This document shows positions 34,437-38,027 of a DNA stretch of 38,027 nucleotides, piece after piece (the stretch's first letter is position 1; each line of letters opens with the position of its first letter). The DNA is taken from assembly GCA_021732995.1 (NCBI GenBank), contig JAKFWA010000123.1:1-38027 (forward strand), read 5' to 3'. The notes below the pieces were generated by a model, which was not told where the DNA came from, searched no databases, and was given only the letters and a program-made list of their open reading frames with translations. The stretch is from Planctomycetaceae bacterium. GTDB taxonomy: Bacteria; Planctomycetota; Planctomycetia; Planctomycetales; Planctomycetaceae. The position numbers were made by a program, and so were the translations under genes.

Positions 34437-35159
34437 CTATTTGTAGTAGGTGTCGGTCTTTCCGTAGTCGGCATACTTGCGAGTCAGCCAGCCGCGGAAC
34501 TCACGATAGTGAGCATCTCGCTGCTCACCACCGTCGGAGACCGCGTTGAAGCTCAGATAGAGCTGCCGCCGCCAGGTCGTTGACTTATTCGGTGCAGACC
34601 GATGCGGCAACATGCCGTGAAACACGGCGACGTCGCCTTGATTCAAACACAATCGCACACCGCGCGACTCATCAACCGCCGACTGCGGGAGTTCATGGTA
34701 CTCGCCGTCTTCCTGCGACAGGCAGCCTTGCGTGTGGTAACCCGGGAAGACCTCAGTGGCCCCGTTCTCATCGGTCGATGCATCCAGCGGAATGATCATC
34801 GTGACGAAGCTGCGAGGAAACGACTTCCAGGAAATGTAGTCTTGATGCAGCGCGTAGCCCGTCGCACCCGGCGGCTTGTAGATCAGCTTGTCCTTGAACA
34901 GGCACGCGGTTTCGCCGTAGAGCGCCGTCACGAGATCCGCGAGTCGCTTCTGGCGGACAAACTGCTCGATCGGGGAACTCAAATCGATGATCGGATCGAA
35001 GCAGTCGAACCGGCGTTCGCCGGTCTCGTAATGGTTCGACCAGCGACAACGGATGTTTCGCTGATCGATCAAGTCGCGGAGTCCGAAGACCCGGTTCGCT
35101 TCTTCCGAGACGCCCGCCAGTTCATCCAGCGGAATGAAGTCGCGCGACGACACAACCAT
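34437..35159 (-). CDS. Phytanoyl-CoA dioxygenase (PhyH) family protein
   Basis: A 240-residue Fe(II)/2-oxoglutarate-dependent dioxygenase of the PhyH family. The iron ligands are visible as HQD (His105, Asp107) and His186 in GMLPHRSAPN, with Arg197 or Arg198 (WRRQLYLSF) for 2-oxoglutarate. The PGATGYALHQDY context is typical. There is no signal peptide. These enzymes hydroxylate small molecules and the substrate cannot be inferred. I use ATG 35159; an in-frame TTG at 35201 adds 14 residues, and no clear Shine-Dalgarno motif separates them. It is convergent with the DUF1501 gene and divergent, across 470 bases, from the metal-efflux genes. Confidence 0.9.
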   Translation of the reverse strand: MVVSSRDFIPLDELAGVSEEANRVFGLRDLIDQRNIRCRWSNHYETGERRFDCFDPIIDLSSPIEQFVRQKRLADLVTALYGETACLFKDKLIYKPPGATGYALHQDYISWKSFPRSFVTMIIPLDASTDENGATEVFPGYHTQGCLSQEDGEYHELPQSAVDESRGVRLCLNQGDVAVFHGMLPHRSAPNKSTTWRRQLYLSFNAVSDGGEQRDAHYREFRGWLTRKYADYGKTDTYYK

Positions 35160-35631
35160 CGCGTTGAAATTGCTCAACCAAATCCTGAGAGACCATCGCA
35201 ATCCCCTAAGTCCGTCGCCGCAGTTCCGTAGAACTTCGGACGGTTTTCATGCCAGCGCCATCACGACGACACAAAGATGCGTAACTCAATGTTTGCTCGA
35301 TCGGAGACCTGAGGGCTTCCGGCGAACGGTAGACAGTCAAAACAACTGACGATCGTTTGAATGAAGTGCAAGCGTCGGGCTGCGGCGAGCGGTCTGATGA
35401 GCGGAATCACTCAGCAACTTGCTCCCCAGAACTCGCCAACCAATGACTGAGTCGCAGGATCGGTTCACCGAGATGGCGGCTTTCCGAGGCGAATCGCCCC
35501 GGCAAAGTTCCTGCGGGACAGTCCTGGTAAACCTTGTTAACGTACCTGCAGTGAATTTTGTGATTCCTCTGATGTGATGGAACTTTGGCGTCGGGATTGC
35601 CGATAAGTCTGGCGGAGGTATCAGGACTGCC
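35160..35631. other. Gene-free divergent intergenic region
   Basis: About 470 bases between the PhyH gene and the metal-efflux genes. I see no gene with coding character, no RNA gene and no strong repeat. It must contain the promoters of both divergent units, but I cannot place them with confidence. The last 20 bases hold two ribosome-site-like motifs (GGAGG and AGGA) before ATG 35632. Confidence 0.6.
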
Positions 35632-36114
35632 ATGTGTCGTTCAGTTTCCATTTTCGCGATGCTTTTGGCTCATGCCATCAACCTGGTGTTGACGGTGTGT
35701 GTCGTGCGTTGCGTGGGAGCTGACGGTCATGAGTCGTTCGAATTCTTCGGGCAGAGTTGCTTCTGTCACGCCGAGGAATCCGAAGTTGCCGCCGCTGAGC
35801 ACGTCGCAAGTCCTCACCACGATGGCTGTTGCTCAGCGCAGGGCCAGGCAGTTGAGGAAGGCGACGCCCCGACTGAAGTCGCACTAACGGACGACTGCGA
35901 CTGCGAGCACTCGCCGATCGAGGCTCCTTGCTCAGTAGTCGAACGGACCTCAGTTGTTGAATCCCTGCGAATGGTGTGGGCCGAGTTGCCTCATCATTCC
36001 CTAACAGCAGAGTTCGTCAGCCCTGCAGGGCAAGTTGACCTCCGACACTGGTCGTTGAGACCTTGCCAATCTCCTCATCTGCCGGTCGTAGCCATGACGG
36101 TGCTGCGCGTGTGA
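35632..36114 (+). CDS. Small exported Cys/His-rich protein next to metal-efflux gene
   Basis: A 160-residue protein with a hydrophobic N-terminal segment (residues 6-24) that is a likely signal peptide or anchor. The mature part holds cysteine and histidine clusters: QSCFCHAEE, HHDGCCSA and DCDCEHS. There is no known domain. It starts 159 bases ahead of the RND adaptor gene on the same strand, and short proteins of this kind often precede Cus/Czc-type efflux operons, so a periplasmic metal-binding or sensing role is likely, though inferred. ATG 35632 has AGGA 6 bases upstream. Confidence 0.78.
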   Translation: MCRSVSIFAMLLAHAINLVLTVCVVRCVGADGHESFEFFGQSCFCHAEESEVAAAEHVASPHHDGCCSAQGQAVEEGDAPTEVALTDDCDCEHSPIEAPCSVVERTSVVESLRMVWAELPHHSLTAEFVSPAGQVDLRHWSLRPCQSPHLPVVAMTVLRV

Positions 36115-36272
36115 GTCGCCTTATTGCGCCTCTACGTTCGCGGCAGCAGTTCGACTCCGCGATGTCCTGATCCCTCCCTGAAACTGGCTCACTTAGACCT
36201 GGTTTCTTCCGCCGCACTCCCGACGGATGTTGTTGCGCGCAATGGCATCTCATGTGGCTGCAGGACTTCATC

Positions 36273-37946
36273 ATGACCGCTCTTCAATCACCCGCTGTGC
36301 CTGAAACCTCACCGGCTCCATCAGCCGCGCCAATGCCCGCACGGCGAAGCTGGTTCGTCTCTGCGCTGAACACCGTCCCGACGATTGTCACGCTGGGCCT
36401 GTTGGGCAGCGTCGCCTGGTTCGGGCATCACTGGGGTTGGAAGCTCCCGAAATCCACGGAGCTGAGGGCCGCGACGACAGCCTCCGCCGAGAAGGGCGAA
36501 GAGTGGTGCTCGTCACACAACGTACCCGAAAAGATCTGCGTCGAATGCAACAAGGAAAAGACGCCCTACTGCAAGGTCCCGCGCTGGTGCAAAGAGCACG
36601 GCGTCTATGAGTGCCCCACGCACCATACGGAACTTGCGCAAGCGGCTACCGTAAAGTTGCCGCAATATGACACTGTCGCGGCCATTAACCTCATGGACCG
36701 CACCGAGAACAACAGTCGTTGCAAGAAGTTCCTGCGACTCATTCAGTTCGAGTCCGTTGAAGCCTTCGACAAAATGGGCGTTGACGTTGATGTCGTTTCC
36801 GAACGGCCCATGCTCGAATCGCTGCGAGTCAACGGGGAGTTGGGCTACGACCAGAAGCAGTTAGCACACCTTTCGACGCGTTCGGCCGGGTCGGTCTGGA
36901 AAGTCTTCAAGCAACTGGGCGAAGAGATCAAAGCGGGCGATGTGCTGGCACTCGTGGACGCCGCTGAAGTCGGCAAGGCGAAGTCGGAACTCAGTCGTTC
37001 GATCGTGCACTGGCAGCTTCGCAAGAAGACCTATGACAGCCTGAAGAACAGCACGGGCATTGTTCCTGAACGGCAGGTGCGAGAAGCAGAATCCGCTCTG
37101 GAAGAAGCGCAGATCGCGATCGTTTCGGCGCAGCAGGCGCTCGTAAATATGGGATTCAAGCTGCCCGACGGACTCTCGGGGCTGGACGCGTCGCGTCTGA
37201 CTCGCACTCTGCAGTGCCTGGGCATTCCCAATGAACTCTGCGAGGAGTTGGGACAGTCTCGCACGATGACGATGAACTTGATTCCCATCATTGCGCCGCA
37301 AGATGGAATCATCGTCGAGATGGATGTCGTCGCTGGCGAAGTTGTGCAACCGGAGAAGGTGCTGTTGACACTGGCCGATCTTGATCAGATGTGGCTGACG
37401 TTGCACGTGCGGCAGGAAGATTCAGCGTTGTTGTCACCGAACCAGAAGGTGCTGTTCAAACCAGATGGCAGCAAGAAGGAGATCGAAGGCCGCATCACAT
37501 TCATCAGCCCAGCGGTTGACGATCAGACACGGACTTTGAAGGTGCGAGCGGTGCTTGCCAATGAAGATCGCAAACTGAAAGCCAACGGCTTCGGTTCGGG
37601 TCAGATCATTCTGCGTGAAGAGCCCAAGGCTGTCACGGTGCCGATCGAAGCGCTGCAGTCCGACGGCGATTGCCAGATCGTCTTTGTGCGCGACAAAGGT
37701 TTCCTGAAGGGTAATGCTCCCAAGGTCTTCTACGCACGACAGGTGCGAGTCGGTGCAGCTAACGACACTCACGTCGAACTGCTGGCCGGAGTGCTGCCCG
37801 GCGAAGTCATCGCGACGAAAGGCAGTGCGTCATTCCGCGCTGAGTTACTGAAATCCAGCTTCGGCGAGGGCTGCTGCGGTGGCCACTCTCACAGTCATGG
37901 AGGCCAGGAGTCCAAAGGCGGAGGCCATGCCGGGCACGAGCACTAA
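36273..37946 (+). CDS. RND efflux periplasmic adaptor (CusB/CzcB type)
   Basis: A 557-residue membrane-fusion protein linking an inner-membrane RND pump to an outer-membrane channel for heavy-metal export. A membrane anchor lies at residues 30-56. A cysteine-rich segment follows with Cys79, 89, 92, 100, 106 and 114 and the pair His117-His118, as in CzcB-like proteins that bind metal there. The core has lipoyl-like halves (SAGSVWKVFKQLGEEIKAGD and APQDGIIVEMDVVAGE) around a helical hairpin, and a beta-barrel region (MWLTLHVRQED). The C-terminus is His/Gly-rich (HSHSHGG, HAGHEH). ATG 36273 is supported by AGGA 8 bases upstream; an ATG at 36252 adds seven residues. The pump gene is expected beyond the window. 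Confidence 0.93.
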   Translation: MTALQSPAVPETSPAPSAAPMPARRSWFVSALNTVPTIVTLGLLGSVAWFGHHWGWKLPKSTELRAATTASAEKGEEWCSSHNVPEKICVECNKEKTPYCKVPRWCKEHGVYECPTHHTELAQAATVKLPQYDTVAAINLMDRTENNSRCKKFLRLIQFESVEAFDKMGVDVDVVSERPMLESLRVNGELGYDQKQLAHLSTRSAGSVWKVFKQLGEEIKAGDVLALVDAAEVGKAKSELSRSIVHWQLRKKTYDSLKNSTGIVPERQVREAESALEEAQIAIVSAQQALVNMGFKLPDGLSGLDASRLTRTLQCLGIPNELCEELGQSRTMTMNLIPIIAPQDGIIVEMDVVAGEVVQPEKVLLTLADLDQMWLTLHVRQEDSALLSPNQKVLFKPDGSKKEIEGRITFISPAVDDQTRTLKVRAVLANEDRKLKANGFGSGQIILREEPKAVTVPIEALQSDGDCQIVFVRDKGFLKGNAPKVFYARQVRVGAANDTHVELLAGVLPGEVIATKGSASFRAELLKSSFGEGCCGGHSHSHGGQESKGGGHAGHEH

Positions 37947-37991
37947 CACTCGGGATGACAACCAGATTCAACATCCTCCATCAATCAAACT

Positions 37992-38021
37992 CCCCTCGCC
38001 CCGGTAATCCGGGGAGAGGGG
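37992..38021. repeat. Palindromic intergenic repeat at the window edge
   Basis: CCCCTCGCCCCGG (37992-38004) pairs with CCGGGGAGAGGGG (38009-38021) around TAAT, with one mismatch. It follows the adaptor stop by 45 bases. It may extend past the edge. Similar GC-rich palindromes are common between planctomycete genes; its function is unknown. Confidence 0.7.
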
Positions 38022-38027
38022 TCGGGG

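Noticed and set aside
35580-35615. ECF-type promoter (GGAACTTT with a downstream TAAGTC)
   Set aside because: The first box resembles a -35 element, but spacing and the second box do not fit a known ECF consensus.
1-38027. CRISPR array, tRNA, rRNA or phage genes
   Set aside because: No regularly spaced direct repeats, cloverleaf-like sequence, rRNA signature or phage structural gene was seen.

Overview
The window reads as a piece of chromosome from a planctomycete, probably order Planctomycetales. The evidence is three DUF1501 proteins with Tat-type leaders, an iduronate-type sulfatase, a BatA/VWA membrane protein, a secreted HINT-domain protein, a planctomycete-style ECF sigma factor, a YhaN-like SMC ATPase and a prolyl-oligopeptidase-like secreted esterase, in GC-rich DNA with palindromic intergenic repeats. 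The species cannot be named from the sequence alone.

Layout. Positions 1-7,000 lie almost entirely on the minus strand: the start of an RRM RNA-binding protein, a probable operon psd - pssA - rhodanese (phosphatidylethanolamine synthesis), a conserved hypothetical protein, an O6-alkylguanine-DNA alkyltransferase and a large BatA/VWA membrane protein. From 7,199 the plus strand carries a DUF1501 protein and then three exported proteins: a VWA protein, a coiled-coil protein and a HINT-domain protein. A second copy of the HINT gene follows directly, but only its 5' end survives.

Positions 13,733-15,400 are an insertion-sequence scar. An IS3-family element has cut the second HINT gene, and an ISAs1-family element sits inside the IS3 orfB. 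No right half of the IS3 element remains. Beyond the scar is an ECF sigma factor gene whose 5' end needs a frame change to match its family. The ISAs1 transposase also carries a one-base frameshift.

Positions 16,269-28,525 hold a sulfatase, a fusion of a CinA-C (PncC-like) domain with an NMNAT-like nucleotidyltransferase, a secreted alpha/beta hydrolase, an SbcD/Mre11-like protein that has lost most metal-binding motifs beside its YhaN/SbcC-like ATPase partner, a glycolipid-binding-family gene with a broken 5' end, and a second DUF1501 gene. Positions 28,773-34,330 hold a DUF11-repeat envelope protein, a polytopic membrane protein and a third DUF1501 gene. A minus-strand PhyH-type dioxygenase comes next. 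The window closes with a Cys/His-rich exported protein and an RND metal-efflux adaptor with metal-binding Cys- and His-rich ends, probably the start of a Cus/Czc-type operon that runs past the edge.

The most unusual items are the SbcD-like protein with degraded catalytic motifs, the CinA-NMNAT fusion with altered CinA motifs, the tandem HINT genes, and the nested IS scar with a textbook -1 frameshift signal. I found no CRISPR array, tRNA or rRNA, and no complete novel system that I could defend.
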